Positions 47,545-58,732 of a stretch of DNA of 64,000 nucleotides are shown piece by piece. The notes under the pieces are model-generated. The model was not told the origin of the DNA. It saw nothing but the letters and a program-made list of their open reading frames with translations, and ran no database searches. Each line of letters starts with the position of its first letter. Within the stretch, counting starts at the first letter, position 1. Both the position numbers and the translations under genes were made by a program. The stretch is from Prototheca cutis (taxonomy: Eukaryota; Chlorophyta; Trebouxiophyceae; Chlorellales; Chlorellaceae): the NCBI GenBank assembly GCA_002897115.2, contig BCIH01000008.1, positions 869,065-933,064 on the forward strand. The letters run 5' to 3'.

Positions 47545-48852
47545 ATGGCGAAGGAGCGCGGGGATTCGGACCAGAACCCAACCTGCACCGCAGACGACAT
47601 TGGACCCATTGTTGTAGGATATCTTATGAAACCCAGTCGGGCACGCGACCTTGGATCTCGCGGCATGCTGCCGGGAGAGCCGGTGGAGCTCCCGGACCGG
47701 CGGCGGCTCATTGTCTGCCTCGACCTTGGGACGGGCCCATGGGACGGGACACCCCCCGCAGCCGCCCCCAATGTGCACATTCTCCTTGTCAAAATCAGTG
47801 ATTTCGACGAGGGTGCGTGGCGGAGCGGGGTGCGCGAGTGGTGCTCGGGTTACCTGGCCAGCCATCGGGGGGCCTTGCTGGTTGACGACTTTGATCTGAT
47901 GCGCCCTGTGCTGGACCGCGCAGCAATGGCGGCGGTGGCCGACCACGTGGCCACCCAGCACAGCCACCTGCTCCATCGCCCTGCCTGGGCACCAGTGGAG
48001 CGCATCGACGGGCCCACGGCAGCGCACCTGGCCGCCACGCCGGGCTATCCCTGCGTCCTCAAGCCCTGGGTAAGCTGCAGGGCGGCCGTGGGATCTATCA
48101 TTGCGTGTGCACGGCATGAAAAATTGGGGCGAAAGATTGCCCTCTGATGCAGGATTTTGTGGTGGGAGTGGCATCCAGCCACGCACTCTTCCTTCCTTGC
48201 CCACTCAAGTGTCCCTTGAACCCCCCCAACCTCCACATGCTCTAGGTGGCATGCGGGCACCCCACGGCACATGCCCTGCGGCTTGTGCGACGACGGGAAG
48301 AGCTCACGGCACGGGCTGGGGAGTTTAAAGACCTGCTGCCAGCAATCGCCCAGGAATGGATCCCGACACGGGGGCGCACGGTGCTCAAGGTTTACTGTGC
48401 CGGCCAGCACGGCGTGACCTGGGCCTGGGGCGACGGCCGCCACTGGCCCGAGTGCAAGGACGCCACGAGGGACTCAGAGACCGCAGGTGGTGCCACGGGG
48501 CAGCACGACGACTGCCCTGACGCCCAACCTGGCACCGAAGAAATCGATGCCCTCGCTCGGGCGATAACCACCACCCTGCGTGAGAGGCTCCGGCTCACGC
48601 TGTTTGGCTGCGATCTGGTGCGGCATGCAGCCACAGGTGCGGCTGTTTTGCAAGTGGGGAAGGGCTTGTCGTCCAACCGCGTCCCGCAGGCACAGAAACA
48701 AAACAAGTACACCCAACCATGCAACAGGTCTATGGTGCATGGTTGACATCAACTACTTTCCTTCTTTCAAGGGCGTGGAGGCAGCAGGCCCTTTGGTGCT
48801 GGCAGCACTGAATGAGGCCTGGGAGAGGCACACCGGACAGGCGACGCGATAG
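47545..48852 (+). CDS. ITPK1: Inositol 1,3,4-trisphosphate 5/6-kinase-like ATP-grasp enzyme
   Basis: Exons 47545-48069, 48246-48636 and 48728-48852 give 346 residues, typical for ITPK (310-420). Family landmarks in order: VVGYLMKPSR at the start of the inositol-binding lobe, LLVDDFDLMRPVLDRAAM, YPCVLKPW|VACGHPTAH (ATP-grasp lysine and Gly-rich segment across junction 1), IAQEWIPTRGRTVLKVYCAG, and the metal-binding VDINYFPSFKGVE in the last exon. It phosphorylates inositol tris- and tetrakisphosphates and in plants also InsP6, feeding phytate and pyrophosphate signalling. The usual GSDYHA-like AP loop is poorly conserved, so substrate range is uncertain. Convergent with the PSMG1-like gene. 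Confidence 0.85.
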
Positions 48853-49130
48853 CAGGCGCCGTGAGGGCGACGATGCCCTGATGCCAGGGGAGAGAGTCGA
48901 TGCCTGGTAGGTCCACTCTGTTCTTGGAGACTTCACGAACATCCGCGCGCCCCAACCCAATCTTGCTGTGGAGACCTTTGACGGCGAGATTTCTGTGTCT
49001 GCAGTCGTTCTTTGGACCCAGTTGACCATTCGTGACACCCCTCCAATGCCCTTGCCTGGTTGTGCTCTCTCCCTAGCTCTGCTGTGGTTAACGCAACCCC
49101 ATCACACCCCCACAACCGCCCAGAATGGCT

Positions 49131-49832
49131 TCACGCAAACACGCTGGCGGAAGCAGAGGAGATGTACACGGCATCGCACGCGTGGCTGATGCGGCGGGCC
49201 ACGTCTTTGGAGAGCCCCGTTGCATCCGCGCCGCCGTTGGCAGCACCCAGGATGGCCAGTGCAGCTGCGGCAATTCTGCAGCAGAGGTCGGCGTCCGGGG
49301 CCTGGCCCGCCGCGACCCCGGCAAGGCAAGCGGCCGGCACTTCTCCAAAAGTGGCCCGACTCAGCAGTGCAGCGGGCAGACCAGACAACAGTGTGCCGGC
49401 GGGCAGCGGGGTCACGCCATCCGGCAGCGCCAGCCCCGCGTCGCAGAGGCCCACGACCTGGGCGGGGCCGGCGGCGTCTGACCCCGGCCCTCGCACATCG
49501 CGGGCAGGGACGGTGCTCAGCACAGTCAAACGACGGCAGCGCAGCGTGGCCAGCAGCGACCGCGCCACCGTGCCACACTGCTCCTCTGGTGGTGGCCGAG
49601 GCACCGCCACGATGATGTGCGATGCTCCGCTGGAGGTGCTGCTGCCGTGTCTGTAGATGTCGAGCTCGATGGCGACCCTGTCGTCGGTCTCCTCCCCCGA
49701 ATCTTCATTATCATTGCTACCTTTGGCGGTGCTCGGAGCGTCCGCGGTCCTGGCGCCGGGGTCACCGCCTGTCCGCTCCTCTGCCGGCGCATGGCCTGGG
49801 TGGCCCAGCGGCAGGGGGTGGCAGCTGGGCAC
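49131..49832 (-). CDS. Proteasome assembly chaperone 1 (PSMG1/PAC1)-like, 5' end incomplete
   Basis: A 233-residue open frame on the minus strand, stop at 49131-49133. The segment GTLLSGLPAALLSRATFGEVPA aligns by eye with the C-terminal region of PSMG1 (GLPAAVLSYCQ...IPA), and the helix after it (LCCRIAAAALAIL) keeps the pattern. PSMG1 and PSMG2 form a heterodimer that builds the proteasome alpha ring. No ATG occurs in this frame near the beginning; an acceptor-like CACTGCAG at about 49855 suggests an upstream exon that I could not place. The N-terminal third is acidic and low-complexity. Confidence 0.5.
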   Translation of the reverse strand: MPSCHPLPLGHPGHAPAEERTGGDPGARTADAPSTAKGSNDNEDSGEETDDRVAIELDIYRHGSSTSSGASHIIVAVPRPPPEEQCGTVARSLLATLRCRRLTVLSTVPARDVRGPGSDAAGPAQVVGLCDAGLALPDGVTPLPAGTLLSGLPAALLSRATFGEVPAACLAGVAAGQAPDADLCCRIAAAALAILGAANGGADATGLSKDVARRISHACDAVYISSASASVFA

Positions 49833-50137
49833 CGCTGCCGTGCCAACTCGCTGCAGTGACGGAGAATTGTCACGACGTGCATGTTTGTTGATGTGTGATC
49901 GTGACGCACTCGTTCATTGTTGACTTTCATTGACCAGCAGCATGCATGCACGGCATGGAGAGGTCAGTCATGCATGTAAGGCCATGCCTGCACAACCTAA
50001 CTTTCCTCGCAATCTGGAAAGAGGGCCTGTGTCAGGATGCCCGCGATGGGACCAACCAGCACCACCTGTGGGAATATGGGCTCGCAGTGGGGGTAGACGC
50101 TCGGCACACATTAGAACCACTGCCGGCGATTCTCTCC

Positions 50138-50201
50138 GACAGGGCACTGACAGGGCACTGACAGGGCACTGACAGGGCACTGACAGGGCACTGACAGGGC
50201 A
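50138..50201 (+). repeat. 11-base tandem repeat (GACAGGGCACT)n, about 5.7 copies
   Basis: Perfect head-to-tail copies of an 11-mer with no spacers, ending ...GACAGGGCATGC. Because 11 is not a multiple of three, any reading frame through it cycles. Likely a replication-slippage minisatellite. Confidence 0.95.
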
Positions 50202-50479
50202 TGCAAGCGCAGGGCGCAAGCCCAGGGCGCCGCAACCACCACCATCACCACCCCAATCCCAGTGCATGCACCTCCCCCGCACCAGCTGCTCGCACGGGCC
50301 CGGAGGCGACCCATCGGTCCACTGTAGAGGTGACGGATTCGGACTCGTGGGTGTTCGTGCCGCTGGTTTCCGCTTCCAAAGTGCGCAAGGCCACACAGCG
50401 GGAGCTCAGCTCAGCAAGTCCCGATCACAGCACTACCCACGCCGCCATTGTTACCGTGCATGTCGGTGCAACAAAGTAA
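50201..50479 (+). CDS. Hypothetical ORF downstream of the minisatellite
   Basis: A 92-residue frame whose second half (VEVTDSDSWVFVPLVSASKV) has a plausible non-low-complexity composition. It has no domain I recognise and lacks a clear promoter or partner exon. It could be the last exon of a small gene, or chance. Confidence 0.2.
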   Translation: MQAQGASPGRRNHHHHHPNPSACTSPAPAARTGPEATHRSTVEVTDSDSWVFVPLVSASKVRKATQRELSSASPDHSTTHAAIVTVHVGATK

Positions 50480-51102
50480 CGCCAGGCATGCGGCTCCGCG
50501 AGCTTCTCATCCTCCTCTGGTGTTGTGCGGGTGGGGAAATCCCCCGTCAATGGGTCCTCATACATGCCGGCCCGGCCCCTACTGATCAGGGATGCAGAAG
50601 GGCCTGATCCACAACTTTACTGGCGAACGCGTCCTGTATTCTTGGCGATTTTATGCAGCATATAATGGTACGTGTCAGCCCCAGTCGAAATCGCTCTTGA
50701 TTGTTTTCCGCATGCATGGGTGCGGTGTGATCAGTGACGCCCAAGGAGATCGTCGCTGGGGATCCTAAACCATGTCCCCAGGTGGCCTGGTCTGGTCTCA
50801 AGCACTTGCTCCATTGCTCCATTCAAGCCATTTGTGTTTACATGTTTATCTAGAAAAGGCCGATTGCAGGCATGGTACACAGGGTGATTGTACTTTGAGT
50901 GGGGGTTCACAACCGCAGGTGTGACCCATCGATGACAACATCTCTCCACACAGCATTAGGCAACAAAAGACAACGCGTGCAATAGACGCGGGCAACTCTG
51001 GTGTATTATGGTCTCACACACGGGCTTGTGGCCATCTCCAGAAATTTCCAGGGCCCCAGTGCCGGGGGCCTCGCAACGGTCGACGCTCCTTCGGGTGGGC
51101 GC
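50480..51102. other. Spacer downstream of the small heat-shock gene
   Basis: About 620 bases. I see no supported gene; it includes the 3' UTR of the heat-shock gene at its right end. Confidence 0.45.
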
Positions 51103-51793
51103 TCACTTGATTGCAATGCGCTTGGTCTCGTGCTTCTGCTCCTTCTTGGGGATGTCCAGGGCCAGCACACCATCGTTGTAGGTGGCCTTCACACTGTCCA
51201 GGTCGGCAGTCTTCGGCAGGCGGATGGAACGGCTGGCAAACACGGAGGAGCGCTCGACCCTGCATGGTGTCGGTGGCGGGGGCCGCAACCAGGGTCGAGA
51301 GGCCGAACATCGTTGGGACTCCTGGGTCCATGCCACCAGGACGACCATGAACATCACACTCCAAGCCCCTACATAACAAACAAGCCGCACCTGTGATACT
51401 TCTTGTTCGGATCTTCTTCCTCCTTCTCCGTGCTAGACTCTACGCTGAAGGACAGCACATCGCCCTCAGTGGTGATGTGGATGTCCTCCTTTTTCACTCC
51501 GGGAATATCCGCCTTTATGACAAACTTGTCAGCGTCCTGCATGGGACGAGGGGTGCATATCAGGGGTTCAGACCGCCGTCCGGGGCCGGTTGCATGAGTC
51601 CGAGGTTGAACTTCGCCCGGCTTCCCTTCCTGGGACACGTACCCCATCACAACCCGAGCTCGCTCACCTCGACGACATCGGTGGCGACGCCGCGCGCAGC
51701 AGCTCCAGACTTCGCCAAGGAAGAGGAGCGGAAGGGCTGGAAGAACAGGTCCTCCCCAAAGAAGGGATCGAGGGTGAACGGAACCAGGCTCAT
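51103..51793 (-). CDS. Small heat-shock protein (HSP20 / alpha-crystallin family)
   Basis: Exons 51793-51668, 51536-51391 and 51259-51103 give 142 residues. The N-terminus MSLVPFTLDPFFG fits cytosolic plant and algal class I/II proteins. The alpha-crystallin domain fills about 43-140: FVIKADIPGVKKEDIHIT, FASRSIRLPKTADLDSV, and the consensus YNDGVLALDIPK close to the C-terminus. It forms oligomers that hold unfolding proteins during heat or oxidative stress. There is no organelle-targeting extension. The 5' flank carries a TATA box and heat-shock elements. The usual C-terminal I-x-I motif is represented only by RIAIK. Confidence 0.93.
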
Positions 51794-51874
51794 GTCGAAA
51801 GTCGCAAAGGGGTCGAGTTGGATGCAACCGGATGCTTTGGGTGCAAGCTTGCGGGAAGTGTTTAGATCGGAAAA

Positions 51875-51884
51875 GTATATATTG
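51875..51884 (-). promoter_or_regulatory. TATA box of the small heat-shock gene
   Basis: GTATATATTG lies about 85 bases upstream of the ATG at 51793 on the minus strand, the expected distance for a short 5' UTR. It is one of the few clear TATA boxes in the window. Confidence 0.55.
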
Positions 51885-51938
51885 TGTTCGATGGTAACTG
51901 CGCGAGCACCGCCCTCTTTTATGCACAACCGTCCAAGA

Positions 51939-51946
51939 TTCTAGAA
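51939..51946 (-). promoter_or_regulatory. Heat-shock element TTCTAGAA
   Basis: A perfect palindromic nTTCnnGAAn core, 146-153 bases upstream of the heat-shock start and about 55 bases above the TATA box. This is where heat-shock factor trimers bind. Confidence 0.65.
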
Positions 51947-51985
51947 ACAGCGACGTCGATGAGCTGTCGTGATGAGACGTCTCCC

Positions 51986-51997
51986 GAAGCTCGAGAA
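51986..51997 (-). promoter_or_regulatory. Possible second heat-shock element
   Basis: GAAGCTCGAGAA contains two GAA units spaced as in an imperfect element, about 195 bases upstream of the start codon. Weaker than the site at 51939. Confidence 0.3.
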
Positions 51998-52432
51998 TGT
52001 ACGAGATCCAAAGCAGAAACCCCTAAGAACGACGCAACCCCAGGCCCCAACGACTCTACGAAACACTGGAAGGATTCATTACATTCATTATTTGTGTATA
52101 GGATGTATTACATGACTGTGAATCGAGCGTGAGACATGAATTCGGTTGTCCTGGTAATCAGAGGGCTCGAAACTCGATGGCCATGGCGCACGCGAAGACT
52201 GAAAGTTCTGGAGAGCACGGGGAAGGGGTCGGACCGGTTCGATCACATTTTCGTGCTAGATGTTTTAGTGGATTAAGCGTCTTTTATTGTACAGTTTTCT
52301 AGTGGCACAAAATGCAGTCTGCATTTCTCTGCTGAAATATGACGGCTGGGGGTGTTGGGATCTCCGAGGGCTCTTCACGGCACGGCGTTCGCTGCCCAAA
52401 GGTTGCACGAATCCCCAAGAGCACTCGAACAG
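51998..52432. other. Upstream flank of heat-shock gene and 3' flank of pyridoxal kinase
   Basis: About 435 bases, AT-richer than average (52080-52320). No gene or repeat is recognised. Confidence 0.45.
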
Positions 52433-54124
52433 TTACTCCCGGTTGTCGACAGCTTCAGCTCGATAAACAATTTTAGGATGCATCAGCTTGTCAGAGTGTT
52501 GCACCAGCCTGAGTTCCCGTTGCCGACACAACTGCTAACGGCAGGCAGGCGGGTTGCAGAGTTGGTCCGTTGCATTGGTAAGTGTTGGTGAAAAATGGAA
52601 ATCACCACAATTCCACGAAGCATGGCCGAAAGGGCCACGTGTCGTCCTGGCAAACCAATACTGCTCACCTCTGCTGTGCGCTCGGACCGTTGCCAGTCCC
52701 CGTTGGCGGGGGGCCCGGCGGGCACGGTCGCCCGAAGCACTTCCTGCAGCGCCCCCAGTGCAGCTTCCACGGCGGTCTGCAGCCGCGTGGGTTCCCGGTA
52801 CAGCCATCCCAGGAGCAGCGCTGAGAAGAGATCCCCTGCAGCCAGGCGTGGGAGTGCGGTCTGATGAGCGACTGTTTGTTGTGTGCTTCCCACCTCCGAC
52901 CCCCCCCACACACACACACACACAATGGGAATTGAACTGCTCCTCCGGATCCACCTGGAGGAAAAAGGACAAAAAAGACTCCATACCAGCCAGACCCCAT
53001 GGACTAAGCACTCACCGGTGCCGGTGATATAAGCCTGGAGTCTGGGCACTTTGACCATAAGCCTGGGCAGAAAGCCCTCCTCCTGCGGCTGCGTCGTGCT
53101 TGCTAGGACTGTGACCCAGTCCGGCTCGATGTCAAGGCTCGTGATGACCTGGGAGGTGTTTTGGAGTGGGACCTGGGTGTGCAGGGGCCAGCCTCAAGAC
53201 ACGTCGCTGAGGCGAGTCAACAAGGAAAAAGCCATTCAAACGGATCGACGCTGGCGGCGCACCACGGTGTGAGGCCCCTGACGGTGCATGTCCTGGCAGG
53301 CTCCGAGCGCATCCGCCACATTGCCGATGCTCCTCCCCGTCAGAAGTTCCATTTCAAACTGATTTGGTGTGACCACCGTCGCAATGGGCACCAGCTGGTC
53401 ACGAAAGGCGGGGAGCAGGTCCTTGGAGACATACACCTGTCCATTGTCCCCCTGCACCGGGTCGCACACTGCGGATGGCGGGGTGATGCGGGATGGTCGA
53501 GCGCCACTCACATGCCCTGCCCATAACCCAAACAAGCACTGATTGGAAATAAACTCAGCCAGGGCCCCATTCCCCGTCGCATACCATAGATCAGGTCTGG
53601 GTTGTACTCGCGGAGCTTGTGCAGCACCCGCTGGATGGTGTTGAGCAACGACAGCGAGCCGATAAACCCTGTCATTGTATGTGTTTGAGGGACCCGGGAG
53701 GCATTGGGGGCGGGATCAAGGGGTAGCGGTTCATTGACACCTGCTCACCCCCGACATTACATCGCAGTGTGCAGGCATGCGATGGGTGCAGCCATGCCAT
53801 ATAACCCCCTCGACGTGCCCCACAGTCCAACCCCATCGGGTCCAGCCAGATGGCAGATGGACTCCTCGCACCAGTGAGAAGGTGGGTGTAACCCCGGAGC
53901 AAGCCATTCGCTTCCAGGCCTTCAATCAGCTGCCAGAGTCCCTCTCCGTCCATGACGGCGCCCTTGACCGTGGGGTAGCCAGTGTGGTTGGAGAACTGCA
54001 CGGTGTTGATGGCGTCCACCTCAAAGCCCAGGAGCTGCAGGGGGAACACCGCGGCTTTGTTACCCACGCACCCCGACACGACGTGGCTCTGGATGGAGAG
54101 CACGCGCGCCGGGGTGGGCGCCAT
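52433..54124 (-). CDS. PDXK: Pyridoxal kinase
   Basis: Exons 54124-53872, 53668-53585, 53468-53263, 53148-53016, 52835-52669 and 52531-52433 give 313 residues, the usual size. Landmarks in order: [34 protein letters not shown] (pyridoxal pocket), [34 protein letters not shown] spanning exons 3-4, [16 protein letters not shown] with the catalytic GTGD, and the C-terminal RELRLVQ. It phosphorylates pyridoxal, pyridoxine and pyridoxamine with ATP in the vitamin B6 salvage pathway (the SOS4 enzyme in plants). The GTGD Asp is split by intron 4. All junctions are in phase. The family's VSGYVG-type motif has Cys where Tyr is usual. Confidence 0.95.
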
Positions 54125-54414
54125 GTCGACCCGGGTTTGGAGATATACAGACGCGCTGATCGGAGGGAGCCAGACGCGACGCTGCTGGAGGCCTACGCGA
54201 GACGCACACTGGACGAGCTCTGAACTCCTTGCCGGAACAAGGGGTCTTCCCACTCGGGCCCTCACGGCCGTTGAGCGCAAGCAGTGGACTGTTTCCAGCT
54301 TTATATCATGCAACCATTCAATTCTCTGGAATAGGGGGAAGGCTTTGCTGGGACTTTACGGGGATCGGTATGGCGGGGCCATGCACCCGGCCGCATTGAC
54401 ATTATGTACCATGC

Positions 54415-55015
54415 AGGGCAAAAATAATGCAACCAGCTCAGCCAGCAACGGTGCCACATCACCCCGGTGGTTGCTGGGCATCACTGGTGGCTGTGAATTG
54501 TCACCCCCCACAGGGCAAGAGGAAGGTGGACCACCTCAATGATGGACCACCTCCGGTGCTGTTTTTCCCTTCCCGGGGGAGGGAAGGAGCCCCGGGGGTT
54601 CCCACCCCCAGTTGGGAAGGCTATTACCCCCCATGATAGATGGATGCATGTTCATCAGCACTGCGGCGCTGGGCGCTGGAAGCGGTGAGGCCGCTGGCTG
54701 GTCTCCCGCAGGTGCTCTACAATGTGCCTCATGTTCAGACACGTCATCAAGTCTCTGTTCCAGAGACGATGCTCGCCTTTCGGGGGGTGGCACTCCTCGT
54801 TGGTGCAGCGCAGCAGCCCATGGCACACCACCGTGGGCGTCTGCTCCCAGTACGACCTGCCCTGCTGCCAAGAAGGAACCCAACCCATTCTCTGAGCGAT
54901 GCGCCCAGGGAATGTGGCCAAACAGGCAATTTGTTTGGGAGGCGTGCCCATCCTATTCACATGGGAGTCGACAAATCTCGACAAGGTTTCATCATTTTCT
55001 ACCGTTAATGTACCC
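54415..55015 (-). mobile_element. Fanzor/TnpB-like transposon relic 3 with conserved 3' flank
   Basis: Near-copy of 19686-20305 in the same orientation and the better preserved of the two. On the minus strand, from about 55015 to the stop at 54655, it reads RFVDSHVNRMGTP, MGWVPSWQQGRSYW, TVVCHGLLRCTNEEC and then LWNRDLMTCLNMRHIVEHL. The C-x7-C-x4-C cluster followed by W-x-RD and an N-M-x-x-I helix matches the zinc-ribbon and RuvC-III end of Fanzor nucleases. The first cysteine pair is eroded. The 240 bases after the stop down to 54415 are about as conserved between the copies as the coding part. The element ends within 16 bases of the phosphoglycerate-mutase stop codon, so it forms part of that gene's 3' region. 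Confidence 0.58.
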
Positions 55016-55030
55016 CAGCCCAGACGAAGT

Positions 55031-57169
55031 TCAGCCGCGCTGCCACCCGGCAAATTGTCGTACCAAGGGCATGACCTGGAGGCCTGGGAACCGACCGAGC
55101 ATGCCCCCAGCAGCTGCGGGTTCACTAAACTCAGTCACACTGTCGCCGTAGCCGCAGCGTGGCGGCAGCAGTTGATGCTCCACGGGGACTTTGCAGTCAC
55201 ACTGGCCCCCGTGCTCGCCAAGGTCGGCCCCAGGACTCCGGCCATTGAACTTGGGACCCTGCTCCAGTCGCTTGTCATCACCACCGGGAGTACGAGGGCT
55301 CCCCGCCTCTGGTGGCGGCGGCATCGCGATGGGCGCCACTGCTGCCAGCTCCGCCAGGCGCTCCCTCCCGCCAAACCTGCCCACCTGGAAATAGTGGTGG
55401 ATGGATGGCGTTTCCTGTGAATATGCAGCTATGTTTCATTGGATTCCAGGCCCGTGAATCGACCGGATGCAACAACGGCAGTGGGGAGCAGCCATGGCAG
55501 CATGCACTGCTTTGTTTCCGGTGGGCTCCACATGACCCTCTAAACCACAGTTCAAGACCTGTGGACGAGGTTAAAGCCCATCAGCAGAATAGCCTCCCCC
55601 CCAAAAGACACGTACCACGTGTCGGAGGTGGGCGATGGAAAATGGCACAGGCTCGCAGGAATGGTCCTTGAACGCCACAGGCGTGCTGTGATCCCCCGTC
55701 ACCACCACCGTAAAGTCACGGGGGTGTGCGGTGGCAGCAGCGTCCTGGTGTTCAGTCCCTTGTGCAGTACGCGGCATACTCGCAGCATCGTCTCCGTCGC
55801 ATTCTGCGACTCCTGTTGGCTCGCCTGCACCTCTGGTGGCTCCACGCTCCGCGCCGCTTTCTTCCTTCAACGCCGCAAGCGCTCCCAGCAGCCGCCCCAC
55901 CATGGCATCGACGGCCGTGAGAAGTTTGGCCTTGTACTCGGCAAACCCGTCGTGCCCCGCATCGTCGACGGCCTTGACATGCAGAAACCCAAAATCGATC
56001 TCTTCCCGGGCAAATGCCGCGGTTAGGGCATCTGCTTTCGATGCTAGATCTGTGTAGTAGTCGCCCGTGGCCCCCGGGGCGTCGATGCACTCCATGCCCA
56101 GAGTGAGGGCCAGACCCCGGATGATGCGCGTCGGTGCCACCACGCCCGCACGCATGCCGGGGTGCTGCTCGGAAAATGGCGGCGTGTCAAGTGCGGCGCC
56201 ACAGCCGCGCAGCAGCACGACGTTGGCGGCCCGTTTGCCGGCGCGGCGCCTCGATGCGGCCAGCGGGTGCGCGGCCAGTGCCGCTCGCATGGCCGCCGAC
56301 GCCGCCCGCACGGCTGCGGCGGTGCGGATGCCCGCTGGGTCGTGGGTGTGCAGTGGGCGTGGATCTTGAAGGGGAAGTCCATCCCTCAACGGGTCGGTGC
56401 CGGAAATCGCATCGGAGAGCCCGGGGCCCGACAGCACGACGCCGCAGCGGTGCTCGGTGGCGTAGCGCACACGCAGCGCGAGGTCGGGAAACCCCGGGAT
56501 GGGCAGGCCGTCGAGCGCAGCGCTGAGTTCGGGGCCTTCGCGCTCAAACTGCCGGTCAGCCCGCCGAGCGGCCACCACCCCCGTTGCCTCGTCCAGCGTC
56601 GCAAAGTTGGCCTTGAACGCGATGTCGCCGGGGGACATGGGCAGGCCCGCGCCCAGAGATTCAAATGCGCCCCGCCCACGGTACAGCTTTCTGGGGTCGT
56701 AACCCAGCAGCGACAGGTGTGCCGTGTCCGAGCCGCACGCAAGTCCAGGGGCCACTGGATCCACCAGCCCGTTCAGTCCCGCTGCTGTGGTTTTGTTGGG
56801 GGCCGGCGGTGGGTTGCGGTTGTGTGTGTGTGTGAGCGTGGTGGGTGAAAGGGGGAGTGGGATTTGGGCTGGGGTGGAGGAGGGGGCGCCGGCGTAGGCG
56901 CTGTCCCGGTGCCCTGCCCATGTCATTTCCCAACAGCCTCCAGCGTCAACCACACAGCAGCCCCCCTTCACAAACAGCACGCACTTTCAACACCCATGCA
57001 CAGAACCACCTGCGATGGCATCGAGAAACGGCGTGTAGGCCGCCTGCAGGGGCGTCAGGCCCCCCAGCTCCGGCACGCTCACATCGCCCACACCATCGAT
57101 CAGCACAAAGACCACGGGCTCTGAAGCCCGCCTCCCAGCCATCACCCGCGTCGACAGCGCATCTGACAT
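55031..57169 (-). CDS. Cofactor-independent phosphoglycerate mutase, archaeal type
   Basis: Exons 57169-57010, 56784-55616 and 55384-55031 give 560 residues. Landmarks: FVLIDGVGDVSVPELGGLTP (first metal-binding Asp), GLACGSDTAHLSLLGYDP (the catalytic serine region), FLHVKAVDDAGHDG, VVVTGDHSTPVAFKDHSCEP (second metal site) and the C-terminal SEPAAAGGMLGRFPGLQ. It interconverts 3- and 2-phosphoglycerate in glycolysis. The family is the alkaline-phosphatase-superfamily group typified by archaeal ApgM, also present in plants and algae with an insertion before the last motif, as here (VGRFGGRERLAEL...). Length exceeds archaeal enzymes (about 400) because of this and other insertions. Exon 2 could end at 55616 or 55619. 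It diverges from CIA30. Confidence 0.9.
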
Positions 57170-57441
57170 GCAAATTCAGGTGCAAATGGATGTGTGCATT
57201 GTCGACAGGTCCTGCACTTATCTGCAGGCAAGTATCAAGGGCCCAAGGGAGCCCCCCCCAAGTAAGAGATTCGGAAGGATCATGCATGTCTGGAAACACA
57301 TGAGATTTCCCACTCACTTTTCTCTGGCAACACACCGTCGTACGGCATTTGTATCCCCCTTATCAACGCGCTGTGACCAAGCAAAGGACCACACATTGTC
57401 ATCGATACATTTCCATCCTGCAAGGCGGCCAGGAGGTAGCC
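57170..57441. promoter_or_regulatory. Compact bidirectional promoter of PGM (-) and CIA30 (+)
   Basis: Only 272 bases separate the two start codons, so both 5' UTRs and promoters overlap here. No TATA box or known site is certain. Confidence 0.45.
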
Positions 57442-58732
57442 ATGAGTTTCGGGCGACTGATGCGGAGTGCCCAGAAGTACCTAGAGCGAGGTGCGTCATC
57501 CATGATTGGCAATGCATGCATGGCAGGGGAACTTGAATCGACATGACTGAAGATCTGATTAAAGAATGAATGTGTCACTTGTATAACGCAGTGAAGAATC
57601 CGATGCTGGACTCGGAGAAGAAGCTGTTTGATTTTGGAAGCCCCCAGAGCCTGGCCCTTTGGAAGACCTTTTCTGATGAAGAGGTTGGTGGACGGTCGAC
57701 CGCGATCTTGGAGCCATCCACAAGCTACCCTGTGAGCGGGATGGTTCATGGGAGGATGGGGGAATGGGGGTCCATGGCTGTTGGGGGTGTGCAGATGATG
57801 ATGCACCAGGGTGCTGGACTTTCGACTCGTCCCCCCGCACCAATATCCGCAGGGCACAGCTGTCCTGCACGGCACATTCAGCAGAGACACCAGTGGTGAT
57901 GTGACAGGGAGACTGAAGCGAAGTGGCTGGGTGGGCATGACGACCAGGGTGAGCGGGCGGCAGGCGAACGTTGACTGAATGCTGGTTTGGCTCGGTGCAC
58001 CCGATGGCTGTGTCTTGGCTGCAATTGCCAGCTGGCATGACGCGGCCCAAGCCAGCACAAAAAACACACACGTGCACATGCGAACAACGCACAACACTTG
58101 ACAGGATAACCAGAAAGACTTGATAGACCTGGAGAACTGTGACACGATTGTCTTCCGTGTCTTTGGGGATGGCCGGAAATACCTGGCGAGCATGCGGACC
58201 GAAAACTGGGTGATTGGCGATGCAGGGTCCAAAGACATCTACCAAGCGTTCTTGTTTGCCAGGTAGGCGGTATGGATGGTCTCAAGTGTGCGTGCAGGGG
58301 GGAGGAGTGTGGACTGGCTGGACACGGAAAAGCGCGTGGGATGGTGTGGGCGAGTGCTGCTGCGTTTGGCTGGGCACCACGAGCTGCATGAGCCTGCAAG
58401 CACTGGGTGCCATGTAGCATGATCCGCACCATTGCATCTCTTGGCAGGGACTTGCACTGCCAGCCCCCTGCTCATCCACCCACTACTCCCTGCTCCACAG
58501 GAAGGATGAATGGGACGAGGTCCATATCCCGCTGAGCCGGTTCCTATTGACTTACAAGGGTCACCTGGTGGAGCAGCATGTCGAGATGAACCCTGCCCGC
58601 ATCTTGAGCTTTGGCATCTCCCTGGCAGGCGGCGACTACGAAGCCGAAGGCCCCTTCCGCCTGGGCATCGACTGGGTCAAGGCCATTAACAGCCGCAGCC
58701 TGGAGCGCCCCATCTCGGAGCGGAGCATGTGA
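57442..58732 (+). CDS. CIA30: Complex I intermediate-associated protein 30 (CIA30/NDUFAF1)
   Basis: Exons 57442-57490, 57592-57731, 57853-57948, 58105-58262 and 58501-58732 give 224 residues. The CIA30 jelly-roll fold runs from about residue 25: LFDFGSPQSLALWKTFSDEE, VGGRSTAILEP, GTAVLHGTFS, FRVFGDGRKYLASM and WDEVHIPLSRF. CIA30 helps assemble mitochondrial NADH dehydrogenase (complex I). The N-terminus MSFGRLMRSAQKYLER is basic and amphipathic, in keeping with mitochondrial import. All junctions are in phase. Confidence 0.93.

Noticed and set aside
50138..50201. Short tandem repeat considered as a CRISPR-like array
   Set aside because: 11-base units directly abut with no spacers, and the host is eukaryotic.
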